From contig NZ_CP031167.1 of NCBI RefSeq assembly GCF_004346925.1, forward strand, positions 3,926,001 to 3,990,000: a stretch of DNA of 64,000 nt, in the 5' to 3' direction. The notes beneath the pieces are model-generated. The model was not told where the DNA came from and searched no databases. It worked only from the letters and a program-made list of their open reading frames with translations. The DNA is from Stenotrophomonas sp. ASS1. Lineage in GTDB: Bacteria > Pseudomonadota > Gammaproteobacteria > Xanthomonadales > Xanthomonadaceae. A program made the translations under genes and the position numbers. Positions 31,925-40,990 of this stretch are shown in pieces; the first letter of the stretch is position 1; each line of letters begins with the position of its first letter.

Positions 31925-32896
31925 TCAGGAGTTGTCGTAGTTGCTCAGGGCGAGCTCAAGCAGCGCCTTGGCCTGCTCGCGCAGCATCACCGGTTCGACG
32001 ATCTCGGCATCCGAGCCGTAGTGCAGCACGTCCATCAGCAGCTCGCGCGAGACGCTGTACGGCACCTTCAGTTCATAGCGGCCATCGGCCAGGAAGCGGC
32101 CCTGCTGCTTGGAATGCCAGTGCTCGTCGGCCACCCAGCGCGCGGCCTTGGCGCTGAACAGGATGGTCGCCCAGCCCTTCGGCGCACCGGAGAAGATGCC
32201 GTAGCTGGCCCCGAGCTGCTCGTCCAGCTCGCTGTCGGCCACGTCGCGGGCGGTGCTGTCGATCACCCGCGCCTTGTGGATGCGGTCCACGGCAAAGCTG
32301 CGCAGCGCCTCGCGGTCATGGTCCCAGGCATCCAGGTACCAGTTGTCACGATAGTGGGTCAGGCGCTGCGGCGAAACGGTGCGCTTGGTCGGCTCGTCGG
32401 TGGAACGGGCGCGGTACTCGAACGCCAGCTGGCGGCGCTCCAGCACCGCCGAAGCCACGCTGCGGAAGCTGCCTTCATCGAACTTGCGGCCACGGTGCGG
32501 AATCACCCGCACCCGGTCCACCGGCCAGCTGGAAACGCCAGCCTGGGCCGCCAGCAGGCTCTCGATGCGCTGCTGCAGCGGTGCCAGCACCGAGGACAGC
32601 ACGCCGCCTCCGGTCCGCGCCAGCAGGTGCTGCGAGGCCAGCAGGGCATGCAGCTCCTCCGAGCTCAGCCACAGGCCGGGCAGCTCGAAGCGGTCGCTCT
32701 CGTCGGCCTGGTAACGGAAGCCGGCTTCGCCGTCGCCCTCGATCGGTGCCATCAGCGCATCGCGCAGGAAGGCCAGATCGCGGTAGACGGTGGCACGGGA
32801 GCAACCGAGCTTGTCCTGCAGGGTCGCCACCGTCACCGGATAGCGTGCGGACTTGAGCAGACGATGCAGGGCGGTGATGCGTTCGTATCGGTCCAT
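31925..32896 (-). CDS. HTH and WYL-domain transcriptional regulator (YafY type)
   Basis: A 323-residue regulator: an N-terminal winged helix (TLQDKLGCSRATVYRDLAFLR), a central WYL domain (ERRQLAFEYRARS, NWYLDAWDHDREALRSFAVDRI) and a C-terminal WCX extension. WYL domains bind nucleic acid or nucleotide ligands and control DNA-damage, defence or metabolic genes. The start at 32896 (MDRYERITALHRLL) is standard. It is divergent from a lipoprotein gene 81 bp away. No defence genes are adjacent, so the target is not evident. Confidence 0.9.
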   Translation of the reverse strand: MDRYERITALHRLLKSARYPVTVATLQDKLGCSRATVYRDLAFLRDALMAPIEGDGEAGFRYQADESDRFELPGLWLSSEELHALLASQHLLARTGGGVLSSVLAPLQQRIESLLAAQAGVSSWPVDRVRVIPHRGRKFDEGSFRSVASAVLERRQLAFEYRARSTDEPTKRTVSPQRLTHYRDNWYLDAWDHDREALRSFAVDRIHKARVIDSTARDVADSELDEQLGASYGIFSGAPKGWATILFSAKAARWVADEHWHSKQQGRFLADGRYELKVPYSVSRELLMDVLHYGSDAEIVEPVMLREQAKALLELALSNYDNS

Positions 32897-32977
32897 ACCC
32901 CCGATTATGTCCGAGTCGCGGGTCTTGTGTGGGACGTTTGGGCTATCGTGGTCGCCCCCACCCCTCTGGAACACCTG

Positions 32978-33580
32978 ATGCGCCGGTTGCCTGCCCTGTC
33001 CCTGCTGGCCTGCCTGCTGCTGGCCGCCTGTTATCGCGCGCCCGCCCCGGCCAGCACCGAAGCGCCCGTGCCTGCGGCGGATCCGGCGCAGGCGGTGCTG
33101 GGCGCCAGCCAGCGCTTCTCGGCCCTGCGCAGCTTCCACGCCGAACTGGAGGTGCTGGGCGCGCCGCAGCCGGTGCGCAGCGCCATGGACTTCGTCGCCC
33201 CCGACCGCTTCCGGGTGCAGACCCCGGCCGGTCCGCAGACGATCATCGGCGACACCATGTTCCTGCAGGCCGACGACGCGATCCGGCAGGTGCCGACCCC
33301 GCCGGGCCTGCTCGAGCAATGGCGCAACCCGCTGCCGGCCGATGCCCTGCCCGCCGATCTGCAGGCCGAAGACCTGGGCAGCCAGTCGCTGGACGGGGTC
33401 GAGACGCGTCACTACCGCCTGCGCGGTGCGCAGCCCGGCGAACGCCTGGAGTACTGGGTGGACGCGCAGGGCCTGCCGCGGCAGATCGTACGCAGCGGCA
33501 GCAGCAATGGCCGCAGCTTCCAGCTGCGCCTGCGCTATTCGCGCTTCAACGACCCGGCATTGCGCGTCGATCTGCCCTGA
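32978..33580 (+). CDS. LolA/LolB-like lipoprotein
   Basis: A 200-residue protein with a lipoprotein signal (MRRLPALSLLACLLLAAC, Cys18) and a following Ala/Pro-rich stretch. The mature domain contains FVAPDRFRVQTPAGPQTIIG, MFLQADDAIRQVPTP and a final strand set typical of the half-barrel LolA/LolB or DUF2092 fold. It may bind lipid or act in outer-membrane maintenance; no partner is adjacent. Probable, but only at fold level. Confidence 0.75.
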   Translation: MRRLPALSLLACLLLAACYRAPAPASTEAPVPAADPAQAVLGASQRFSALRSFHAELEVLGAPQPVRSAMDFVAPDRFRVQTPAGPQTIIGDTMFLQADDAIRQVPTPPGLLEQWRNPLPADALPADLQAEDLGSQSLDGVETRHYRLRGAQPGERLEYWVDAQGLPRQIVRSGSSNGRSFQLRLRYSRFNDPALRVDLP

Positions 33581-33687
33581 ATAGGCGATCGCGGCAACGT
33601 CTGCTGAAGAAACCGTTTGGATCGATTCGGACCGCCATCACGCTTCCAGTATCATCACCGGCTGTCAACCGCTTCGGAGAAGCCCCG

Positions 33688-34464
33688 ATGTCCCTGCGCG
33701 TGTCCCTGCTGATCCCCCTGCTGCTGTGCGCACCGCTCGCGTATGCGCAGGATGCCTCCGAACTGGCGGCGATGTCCTCGCCGTGGAGCGGCAGTGGCGG
33801 CGAGCTCGGTTTCGCTTCGGCACGCGGCAACAGCAGCACCGAGAGCTTCAACGGCCGCCTGCGCCTGCGCTACACCGATGGTGACTGGGTGCACAGCATG
33901 GATCTGGCTGGCCTGCGTTCCAGCTCCAAGGTGATCGAGACCCGCGACGACGGCTCCACCAGCCGCCGCAACAACACCACCGCCAACCGTTACACCGGCA
34001 GTGCCGGCAGCGCGCTGCAGCTGGGCGAGCACCGCCAGCTGACGGCCACGGTGCGTACCGAGCGCGATGACTTCGCCACCTACGACCGCCAGAGCTCGTT
34101 CGGTCTGGGTTACGGCACCCGCCTGTGGAACACCGAGCGCTTCTCGTTCGACGCGCAGATCGGCCCCGGTGTGCGCCGCACCCACAGCACCGAGGACGAC
34201 CGCACCCGCACCGGCATGATCGGCCGCGGCCTGTTCGACATGAAGTACTCGCTGACCGACAACACCGACCTGGTCAACACCCTGCTGGTCGAATCCGGTT
34301 CGTACAACACCTTCGGCCAGAACGACTTCGGCGTGTCGGTGAGCATGAACGAGCACCTGGCGCTGAAGGCCGGCTGGCAGGCGCGTTACAACAGTGACGT
34401 GGCCGAGGACAAGCGCAAGACCGATACGCTGACCACGATGAACGTGGTCTACAAGTTCAAGTAA
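33688..34464 (+). CDS. DUF481 outer-membrane protein (YdiY-like)
   Basis: A 258-residue protein with a signal peptide (MSLRVSLLIPLLLCAPLAYAQ) and a beta-rich body of the DUF481 type: SGSGGELGFASARGNSSTESFNG, repeated Arg/Thr-rich strands and a C-terminal VVYKFK. Relatives are called putative salt-induced outer-membrane proteins. The start at 33688 follows GGAG. A strong terminator follows. Confidence 0.85.
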   Translation: MSLRVSLLIPLLLCAPLAYAQDASELAAMSSPWSGSGGELGFASARGNSSTESFNGRLRLRYTDGDWVHSMDLAGLRSSSKVIETRDDGSTSRRNNTTANRYTGSAGSALQLGEHRQLTATVRTERDDFATYDRQSSFGLGYGTRLWNTERFSFDAQIGPGVRRTHSTEDDRTRTGMIGRGLFDMKYSLTDNTDLVNTLLVESGSYNTFGQNDFGVSVSMNEHLALKAGWQARYNSDVAEDKRKTDTLTTMNVVYKFK

Positions 34465-34466
34465 GA

Positions 34467-34495
34467 AACGGGCGCCAAGGGCGCCCGTTCTTCTT
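34467..34495 (+). terminator. Terminator after the DUF481 gene
   Basis: AACGGGCGCC and GGCGCCCGTT pair over a 3-nt loop (34467-34489), followed by CTTCTT. Confidence 0.8.
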
Positions 34496-34498
34496 CCG

Positions 34499-34569
34499 GT
34501 GGTGCCGGCCGCTGGGCGGCAACTGCATTCAACTGGGGCACGAGGTTGCCGGCCAGCGGCCGGCACTAC
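34499..34569. repeat. SMAG dimer between convergent DUF481 gene and hemC
   Basis: GTGGTGCCGGCCGCTGGGCG at 34499 onward (one end eroded from GTAG to GTGG) and an intact inverted copy at 34545-34569 ending GCACTAC. It has the same family and arrangement as the pair at 31011-31086. Confidence 0.88.
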
Positions 34570-34579
34570 CCGCGGTGGC

Positions 34580-35491
34580 TCAGACGTTCAGCAGTTCGCC
34601 GGCGCCATCGTCCAGCAGCAGCTTCGCCACGCGCTGGCCCAGGCCTTCCGGGTCATTGGCTGGGCCCACGGCTTCGGCGCGCACCGTACGGCCGTCGCTG
34701 GCGCTGCCAACCAGCCCCTGCAGGTGCAGGTCATCGCCCTGCCACTGCGCGATGGCGGCCACCGGCACGTGGCAGCTACCATGCAACGCACGGTTCATCG
34801 CCCGCTCGGCTTCCACGCAGGCACGCGTGGCCGCGTCATCAAGCGGGGCGAACAACGCCATCAGACGCGCATTGCCACCATCGCACTCCACCGCCACCGC
34901 GCCCTGCGCCGGGGCCGGCAGCCACTGCGGCGGTTGCAGGCGCGCGACGATGCGCTCGCCCAGACCCAGACGCTCCAGGCCGGCCACGGCCAGCACGATG
35001 GCGTCGTAGCCACCGTTGTCGAGTTTGGCCAGCCGGGTGTTGACGTTACCGCGCAGGTCGAGCAGTTCCAGGTCCGGTCGCAGCGCGCGCAGCTGTGCCT
35101 GGCGACGCAGCGACGAGGTCCCGACCCGCGCACCGATCGGCAGCGCGTCCAGCGAGGCGTACAGGTTGGAGACGAAGCCATCGGCGGGATCGTGGCGGGT
35201 CAGCATTGCCGGCAACGCGAACGGCGGGTCCAGTTCCATCGGCACATCCTTCAGCGAGTGCACCGCGCAGTCGGCCTCACCGCGCAGCATGGCCAGCTCC
35301 AGCTCCTTCAGGAACAGGCCCTTGCCACCGATGGCGGCCAGCGAACGGTCGAGCACTTCGTCGCCGCGGGTGCTCATCGGCACCAGTTCCACATGCAAGC
35401 CGGGATGGGCCTGGCGCAGGCGGTCGGCGACGTGTTCGCTCTGCCAGAGGGCGAGCGGGCTCTTGCGGGTGGCGATGCGGACGGTTTCCAT
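34580..35491 (-). CDS. hemC: Porphobilinogen deaminase (hydroxymethylbilane synthase)
   Basis: A 303-residue enzyme that joins four porphobilinogen units in haem synthesis. Visible signatures: [41 protein letters not shown], and the dipyrromethane-cofactor Cys in HGSCHVPVA (near residue 240). The start at 35491 ([10 protein letters not shown]) is chosen; the frame runs upstream through repeat DNA. As in Pseudomonas it lies behind algZ-algR on the same strand, but about 580 bp of repeats intervene. Confidence 0.97.
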   Translation of the reverse strand: METVRIATRKSPLALWQSEHVADRLRQAHPGLHVELVPMSTRGDEVLDRSLAAIGGKGLFLKELELAMLRGEADCAVHSLKDVPMELDPPFALPAMLTRHDPADGFVSNLYASLDALPIGARVGTSSLRRQAQLRALRPDLELLDLRGNVNTRLAKLDNGGYDAIVLAVAGLERLGLGERIVARLQPPQWLPAPAQGAVAVECDGGNARLMALFAPLDDAATRACVEAERAMNRALHGSCHVPVAAIAQWQGDDLHLQGLVGSASDGRTVRAEAVGPANDPEGLGQRVAKLLLDDGAGELLNV

Positions 35492-35584
35492 CCGGTCATT
35501 ATCGCGCCTTCGGCGCGGATACGGCCAACGGCGGAGCCCCTCGTGGCTGGTGGAGGGGTCATGAAAGCAACAGCCGCGCGTGGC

Positions 35585-35684
35585 CGGGCGGGGTGGGCCA
35601 CGCAGGGGACGCTGCAAGTACGTCCATGTAAGCTCGGTCGCCGCATCCATGCGGCTCACGCCCCTGCGCAGCCCACCCCGCCCG
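35585..35684. repeat. Palindrome C in the algR-hemC gap
   Basis: Arms 35585-35598 and 35671-35684 are perfect 14-bp inverted repeats (CGGGCGGGGTGGGC). After a 2-nt mismatch an inner 8-bp stem CGCAGGGG/CCCCTGCG (35601-35608, 35661-35668) continues. The 52-nt loop holds a further small stem CCGCAT/ATGCGG. The architecture resembles palindromes A and B, with another core. Confidence 0.85.
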
Positions 35685-35768
35685 ACCTCTGAAAGTTTCC
35701 GTGCGCGCCAGCCACGGAAGATCAAAAAAAGGAAAAAGCAGAAGCAAAGGCAACAGCCGATTGCTTCC

Positions 35769-35809
35769 AGGGTCAGATCCCTTTTCCGCAGGAAAAGGGA
35801 TCTGACCCT
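35769..35809. repeat. Perfect 19-bp hairpin in the algR-hemC gap
   Basis: AGGGTCAGATCCCTTTTCC (35769-35787) pairs exactly with 35791-35809 around a GCA loop. Similar GGGTCAGATCCC hairpins recur, as far as I recall, in other Stenotrophomonas intergenic regions. Confidence 0.88.
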
Positions 35810-35866
35810 TCTTCCCCCACCCGATAACAACAATGCCTTTGCCGTCCGTCACCGGGAAATTCGCGA

Positions 35867-35968
35867 GGGTGAGGCGGGAAGGGCGGGCGGGACCGTTGGC
35901 GTCATGGATGGCGCCATCGAGCCCCCATGGATGGGTTTACGGCGTGTCCCGCCCTTCCCGCCTCACCC
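35867..35968. repeat. Palindrome D in the algR-hemC gap
   Basis: Arms 35867-35887 and 35948-35968 are perfect 21-bp inverted repeats (begins GGGTGAGGCGGG). The 60-nt core (35888-35947) contains GATGGCGCCATC and CCCATGGATGGG self-complementary segments. Short spurious ORFs cross it; none looks like a gene. Confidence 0.88.
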
Positions 35969-36000
35969 AACACGCAACAACACAGAGCCGACAATCTGCT

Positions 36001-36024
36001 GTTGCTGTTGCTGTTGCTGTTGCT
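36001..36024. repeat. Hexanucleotide microsatellite (GTTGCT)4
   Basis: Four uninterrupted GTTGCT units lie 49 bp beyond the algR stop, outside any recognised gene. Confidence 0.9.
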
Positions 36025-36072
36025 TCAGACGTTGCTCGTAAGCAGTCGCGGCCGCAGGCCGCGCGGGACCAC

Positions 36073-36804
36073 TCACAGATGCCGCAGTTCCTGCTTCAGC
36101 GTCGCCACGCAGCGGCGGCTGACTTCCAGCGGCTGCTTGCCATGCCGCAGCACCGCCTGCACTTGACCACCGGAGCCTCGACGCAGCTCCACCAGCTCGT
36201 GGCGCGCCACCAGGCAGTTGCGATGGATGCGGATGAAGCGGCTGGCGAACTCTTCCTCCAGCGACTTCAGCGACTCCTCGATCAGGTCCTCGCCGCGCGC
36301 ATGGTGCACCACCACGTACTTCTCTTCCGCCTGCAGGTAGTGGATGTCGTCCAGCGGGATCAGCCGCAGGCTGCCGCGCAGGCGCGCGCACAGCATGCTG
36401 CGCGCCTGTTGCCCGCGGTGGTCCTGTGGCTGACCATCGCGGCCGGCCAGGAACGTGCGCGCGCGCGCGATGGCCGCGGCCAGACGCTCGGCACGTACCG
36501 GCTTCATCAGGTAATCAATCGCGGCCGCCTCGAACGCCGACAGCGCATGCGCATCGTAAGCGGTGCAGAACACCACCGCCGGCCGCGGCTCGAAGCTGGC
36601 CAGGTGGCGGGCGGCTTCCAGGCCATCCAGCCCGGGCATGGCGATATCCAGCAGGACCAGGTCCGGCTGCAGCTCCGCGCACGCGTGCAGGGCCTGCTCG
36701 CCGTTGCCGGCCTCGGCCACCACATCCACGCCGTCCTGCGCGGCCAACAGGCTGCGCAGGCGTTCACGCGCCAGCGGTTCGTCATCGGCGATGACTACCC
36801 TCAC
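36073..36804 (-). CDS. algR: LytTR response regulator AlgR
   Basis: A 243-residue regulator with a receiver domain (acidic pair DD7-8, phospho-acceptor Asp53 in LLDIAMPG, Lys in LMKPVRAERL) and a C-terminal LytTR DNA-binding domain (DIHYLQAEEKYVVVHH, FIRIHRNCLVARHEL). AlgR controls alginate, twitching and virulence genes in Pseudomonas; the role here may differ. It lies 10 bp after its kinase gene, and the algZ-algR-hemC order matches Pseudomonas. Confidence 0.93.
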   Translation of the reverse strand: MRVVIADDEPLARERLRSLLAAQDGVDVVAEAGNGEQALHACAELQPDLVLLDIAMPGLDGLEAARHLASFEPRPAVVFCTAYDAHALSAFEAAAIDYLMKPVRAERLAAAIARARTFLAGRDGQPQDHRGQQARSMLCARLRGSLRLIPLDDIHYLQAEEKYVVVHHARGEDLIEESLKSLEEEFASRFIRIHRNCLVARHELVELRRGSGGQVQAVLRHGKQPLEVSRRCVATLKQELRHL

Positions 36805-36814
36805 GATCGCTCCC

Positions 36815-37858
36815 TCACTGGATCGGCACTGTCACCTGGCAGGCATAGTAGCCCTCGCTCCAGCCAGCCGTCATCCGCGCGGCGCTGCCGAAGCGCCAGG
36901 CCAGCCGATGGCCGATGCTGTGCTGGGCATGACCGGCACCGCGCGCCAGGGCCAGCCCGGGGGCCTGCGGGTCGGGCGCCGGATTGCGCACGCAGATCTG
37001 CAGTTCATTGCCCTCGCGCATCAGCTGCAGCTCGATGGTGCCACCCTCGGGCAGCCGCGAGATGCCATGCAGCACGGCGTTCTCCACCAGTGGCTGCAGT
37101 ACCAGGCGAGGCAGGGGAAGATCCCAGGGCAGCGGTTCGTCGCGCTGCCAGCGCACCTGCAGGCGCTCGCCCAGGCGCAGTGATTCGATCGACAGGTAGC
37201 GCTCGGCCAGCTCGCATTCGTCACGCAGGGTGGAATCACCCTCGCCCGCCCCCAGCGCGGCACGGAACAGATCGGACAGGTCCAGCACCGCACGCTCGGC
37301 CACGACCGGGTCGCGATGCAGCAGGCTGGCGATCAGGTTCATGCTGTTGAACAGGAAATGCGGGCGGATCCGCGCCTGCAGGGCATCGGCCTGTGCGCGT
37401 GCGTTGGCCTGTACCTGCGCGGCCCAGCGATCACTCACATAGAAGTAGCGCAGGGCCAAGGCAGTGATCAGCGCCGTCGTCGCCGCGCTGCCCAGCGTGA
37501 AGCGCCAGAAGCTGATGCCGCGGGCGAAGCTGTCGCCAAGCACCGCGTACAGGGCATGCACGATGCCCGCGCAGACCACCGCGATCAGCGTCGCCAGTGC
37601 GATGGCCGAGACCGCCCCCAGAACCTGTGGCAACCTCGACAACGCGTTCCGCAGCAGGCACAGGCTGGCCGTTACAGCCAGCGCCAGCCACAACGCGAAA
37701 CCACTGGCCGACAGCAGTTCGCCAACAGTCCAGTGGCGGCTGCCATCCGGAGCCAGGGCCAGCACCACCACCACCAGTTCGGCCAGGCCGAGCATCGCCG
37801 CCAGCCGCGGCAGGCGGCACAGTTCCGGCATCCAGGGCGGGGCGCTGGCCGGCGGCAT
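36815..37858 (-). CDS. algZ: LytS/AlgZ-type sensor histidine kinase
   Basis: A 347-residue kinase with four hydrophobic segments in the first 150 residues, then the His_kinase domain typical of AlgZ: the phospho-acceptor His in IRPHFLFNSMNLIASL, N-box LVLQPLVENAVLHGI and a modified ATP lid. It lies directly before algR and 3 bp after an esterase gene, so the three probably form one operon. Confidence 0.9.
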   Translation of the reverse strand: MPPASAPPWMPELCRLPRLAAMLGLAELVVVVLALAPDGSRHWTVGELLSASGFALWLALAVTASLCLLRNALSRLPQVLGAVSAIALATLIAVVCAGIVHALYAVLGDSFARGISFWRFTLGSAATTALITALALRYFYVSDRWAAQVQANARAQADALQARIRPHFLFNSMNLIASLLHRDPVVAERAVLDLSDLFRAALGAGEGDSTLRDECELAERYLSIESLRLGERLQVRWQRDEPLPWDLPLPRLVLQPLVENAVLHGISRLPEGGTIELQLMREGNELQICVRNPAPDPQAPGLALARGAGHAQHSIGHRLAWRFGSAARMTAGWSEGYYACQVTVPIQ

Positions 37859-37861
37859 GGG

Positions 37862-38521
37862 TCAGGCAGCGCCCAGGCGTTCCTGCAACCAGTCACCCAG
37901 CGCCTGGATCTCTTCGGCGCAGACCTGGTGGGCCATCGGGTAACTGTGCCATTCCACCTCCAGGCCCAGCGCCTGCAGTGCCTGCGCACTGTGTGCGGCC
38001 ACCGCCTGCGGAATCACCGGATCGCTGCTGCCATGGGCCATGAACACCGGCACCTGCACGGCGCCTTCAGCGCGCTTTGCGCCGTCGGCTTCGGGCAGGT
38101 AGGTGGACAGCGCGATCAGGCCGGCCAGCGGCGCAGTGCGTGACAGCGCGGCGGTCAGGATGATCGCGCCCCCCTGCGAGAAACCGGCCAGGAAGATCTT
38201 CTCCGGCGCGATGCCACGCTCGATCTCGCGCGCGATCAGCGCATCCAGCTGCACCACCGATTCCTGCACGCCCACCATGTCGGCGCGCGAACGGAAATCC
38301 ATGCCGACGATGTCGTACCAGCCGCGCATCGGCACGCCGTTGTTGATCGTGATCGGCCGCACCGGTGCATGCGGGAACACGAAGCGCAGCGCCGGCCAAT
38401 GCGGACGCACCAGCTCCGGCACGACCGGCGCGAAGTCGTGGCCATCGGCGCCGAGGCCGTGCAGCCAGATCACCGACCACTGCGGCGAGGCGCCGGTCTC
38501 CTGTTCCACCGTTTGCAGCAT
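37862..38521 (-). CDS. Carboxylesterase/phospholipase, alpha/beta hydrolase
   Basis: A 219-residue esterase of the acyl-protein thioesterase/carboxylesterase II family: oxyanion motif LHGLGADGHDF, nucleophile Ser115 in LAGFSQGGAI, Asp in GSSDPVIP and His in YPMAHQVC. It would hydrolyse short acyl esters or thioesters in the cytoplasm. It has full family length and sits upstream of algZ in the same direction. Confidence 0.93.
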   Translation of the reverse strand: MLQTVEQETGASPQWSVIWLHGLGADGHDFAPVVPELVRPHWPALRFVFPHAPVRPITINNGVPMRGWYDIVGMDFRSRADMVGVQESVVQLDALIAREIERGIAPEKIFLAGFSQGGAIILTAALSRTAPLAGLIALSTYLPEADGAKRAEGAVQVPVFMAHGSSDPVIPQAVAAHSAQALQALGLEVEWHSYPMAHQVCAEEIQALGDWLQERLGAA

Positions 38522-38571
38522 GATGCGGCTCCTTCAAGTTCGAGCCGCATTATGCCGCTGCCGCGGGACGA

Positions 38572-40497
38572 TCAGTACAGCGGCGGTTGTTCGGCCGCTT
38601 CCCGGCGCAGCTGCGCGGCACGTACCAGCACCGGCGGCGGGATGTTCTCCTCGGGGATATCAAGCAGGCCAAGACGGTGCAGGAAGGCGCCGGGGCCACG
38701 CGAAGACGTCAGTGCCACCACCGGTACCGCCAGCACCATGCCGATCACCACCGGCGCCATCCACGCGGCCAGCGATGGCGACACCGCCCAGGCCAGCATG
38801 CCCATGAAGGCGCCGAACACCCCCAGCCCACCGTAGCCACGGATCAGCGCCAGCCACGAAATGCCACCATCGTCACGCTGCTGCGCGTCCCACCCCGAAT
38901 CGCGGCCGGACAGCACTTCGGCCACGCCGCGCGACTGCACGTACATCACCACCGGCGCCATCAGCGCGGCCAATACGGTTTCCACCAGCATCGAGACGAA
39001 CGCGCGCAGGGCACCGCCACACCCGCGGCGGTCGACCGGGTCCAGCAGCATCGCCAGGTAACCCAGCACCTTGGGCAGCAGCAGCACCGCCATGGTCGCC
39101 GCGAACAGGCGCACCACCTGTTCCTCGTCCTGGGCCCGCCAGTACACGCTGGGCGACAGGTGCAGCAGGGCGTTGAAATCGATGCCTTCCTGGAACAGCG
39201 GGATGGCGATGCCGATCAGCATCAGCATCGCCCACATCGGCGCGGTGAAGTAATGACCGATGCCGATCAGCATGTGCATGCGGCTGATCCAGTGCAGGCC
39301 ACGGCTGCCGACCACCTTGCCGTGCTGCAGGTTGCCCTGGCACCAGCGGCGGTCGCGCACCAGCAGGTCGGTCAGGGTCGGCGGACCTTCTTCATAGCTG
39401 CCGCCCAGGTACGGCACCATGTGCGCGGCCCAGCCGCCACGACGCATCAGCGCCGCTTCGACGAAGTCATGGCTGAGCACGTGACCACCGAACGGCTTGC
39501 GCCCCGGCAGCGCCGGCAGCCCGGCTTGATCGGCGAAGGCGCGGGTGCGGATGATGGCGTTGTGGCCCCAGTAATTGCTCTCGGCACCGTGCCACCAGGC
39601 CACGCCACGGGCGATCACCGGCCCGTACACACGGCCGCCGAACTGCTGCATGCGCGCGAACAGGGTGCGCCCGCCGATCACCGACGGCAGGGTCTGGATC
39701 AGGCCGACGTCGGCGTTGTGCTCCATGCCGGCCACCAGACGCACGATGCTGTCGCCGGTCATCAGGCTGTCGGCGTCGAGGATCAGCATCTGCGGGTAGG
39801 CGCCGCCGAAGCGGCGGACCCAGTCGGCGATGTTGCCGGCCTTGCGCCCGCTGTTGTCGCCACGGCGGCGGTAGAACAGCCGCGCCTGGCCATCGGGCAC
39901 GCGCTCGCGCAGTTCGGCGAACACCTGCTCCTCGGCCCGCGCGATGTCTTCGCGCCGGGTATCACTGAGCACGAAGAAGTCGAACCGGTCGAGCTGGCCG
40001 GTGGCGGCCACCGACTCGTAGATCGCCTGCAGGCCGGCCAGCAGCCGGCGCGGATCTTCGTTGTAGGTCGGCATCAGCAGCGCGGTGCGGCTGTGCACCG
40101 TCGGCAGTGGCTTGTCCGGGTCGATGCCGAGGCGATACCCCCGGTCGAACACGGCAGTCAGGAAGCCGGCCACGGCGCTGGCGAAAGACAGCGCGATCCA
40201 GGCGAACAGGCCGACAAACAGCACCAGCAGGCAGGCCTCGAGCACGCTGATGCCATTGGCCGACAGCACCCGCCACATCATCCGGGTAGCGATGGCGGTC
40301 ATCGCCAGCGTGCCGCCGAAGATATAGAACCGGCGCAGGCCGATCAGCCGCGGCGAGGTGCGGTGGCGGCGAACCTTCAGCTGGCCTTCGCGCAGGGTCT
40401 GCTCGGGCATCTGCAACGGCGATTCGGCCGGCAGCAGCGTCCAGCCGGCATCAAGCCGGGACGTATCTGCTTCCGCATGGATGGTCTGCACCTCCAT
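38572..40497 (-). CDS. opgH: Osmoregulated periplasmic glucan glucosyltransferase
   Basis: A 641-residue inner-membrane GT2 enzyme (MdoH/OpgH; HrpM in plant pathogens). An N-terminal cytoplasmic stretch and two transmembrane helices precede the catalytic domain, which shows [16 protein letters not shown], the [12 protein letters not shown] metal site and RDRRWCQGN (QxxRW-like). Further helices follow. It builds the glucan backbone and exports it to the periplasm. No opgG neighbour is present. E. coli OpgH is longer, at about 850 residues. Confidence 0.95.
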   Translation of the reverse strand: MEVQTIHAEADTSRLDAGWTLLPAESPLQMPEQTLREGQLKVRRHRTSPRLIGLRRFYIFGGTLAMTAIATRMMWRVLSANGISVLEACLLVLFVGLFAWIALSFASAVAGFLTAVFDRGYRLGIDPDKPLPTVHSRTALLMPTYNEDPRRLLAGLQAIYESVAATGQLDRFDFFVLSDTRREDIARAEEQVFAELRERVPDGQARLFYRRRGDNSGRKAGNIADWVRRFGGAYPQMLILDADSLMTGDSIVRLVAGMEHNADVGLIQTLPSVIGGRTLFARMQQFGGRVYGPVIARGVAWWHGAESNYWGHNAIIRTRAFADQAGLPALPGRKPFGGHVLSHDFVEAALMRRGGWAAHMVPYLGGSYEEGPPTLTDLLVRDRRWCQGNLQHGKVVGSRGLHWISRMHMLIGIGHYFTAPMWAMLMLIGIAIPLFQEGIDFNALLHLSPSVYWRAQDEEQVVRLFAATMAVLLLPKVLGYLAMLLDPVDRRGCGGALRAFVSMLVETVLAALMAPVVMYVQSRGVAEVLSGRDSGWDAQQRDDGGISWLALIRGYGGLGVFGAFMGMLAWAVSPSLAAWMAPVVIGMVLAVPVVALTSSRGPGAFLHRLGLLDIPEENIPPPVLVRAAQLRREAAEQPPLY

Positions 40498-40990
40498 TGC
40501 CGCCTACTCCGCGCAGTCGGCACGGCCGGCCATCCCGGCCGGGCTGCATGCACCAAGGTTCCCGGCGCGCTTTCCCGGCGCCCGCACTTGTCCTGGCTGC
40601 GTCGGCGTCACGCCACGCAGTCGCTGTCTGTCACTACCGGAACCCACACGATCTCCAACGGGGCGGAATCGAAAATGCGGCTCAGTCTAGGGCGCCGGAT
40701 GTAAGCCGAGTGCGAAGGTCTACGCCGGGATTTATCCCCATTCAGCAAACAGCAGGCGAGTGCCGGGGCAGGGGAACGGATGTCACTTGGTCGCCCCAGG
40801 TACTGGATCGTAACAAACGCGAACGGTTATCATTTCATTAACCAGGCAGGTCACCGTCTTCCGCACGGCCGAGACCCACCCAGCTGCGCCGGTTCCAACC
40901 CAGCGCCCAACGACCCATGGAAGGGGGCTGCCTGCTGTCTGCGTGCGCCTGCTGCTTCCACCGGGTCCCCCTCCTCCGATGGAAGCCGTC
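40498..40990. promoter_or_regulatory. Divergent control region of opgH and the TonB receptor, with Fur-box-like site
   Basis: No gene is evident in these 493 bp. A 6-bp stem GGCCGG/CCGGCC (40524-40540) lies near the opgH start. GCGAACGGTTATCATTTCA at 40819-40837 matches the 19-bp Fur consensus at about 11 positions, mostly in its right half, and would suit iron control of the receptor gene. I see no riboswitch. Confidence 0.4.

Noticed and set aside
31104..33580. A defence island signalled by the WYL regulator
   Set aside because: WYL regulators often accompany phage defence, but the neighbours are metQ, a lipoprotein and DUF481, all housekeeping-type envelope or transport genes.
35580..36166. 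Several short frames in the algR-hemC gap
   Set aside because: They cross perfect palindromes and a microsatellite, lack ribosome-binding sites and differ in composition from real genes.
40498..40990. A possible cobalamin or other riboswitch before the TonB receptor
   Set aside because: No recognisable B12 box or other aptamer core; a weak Fur-box-like site fits better.
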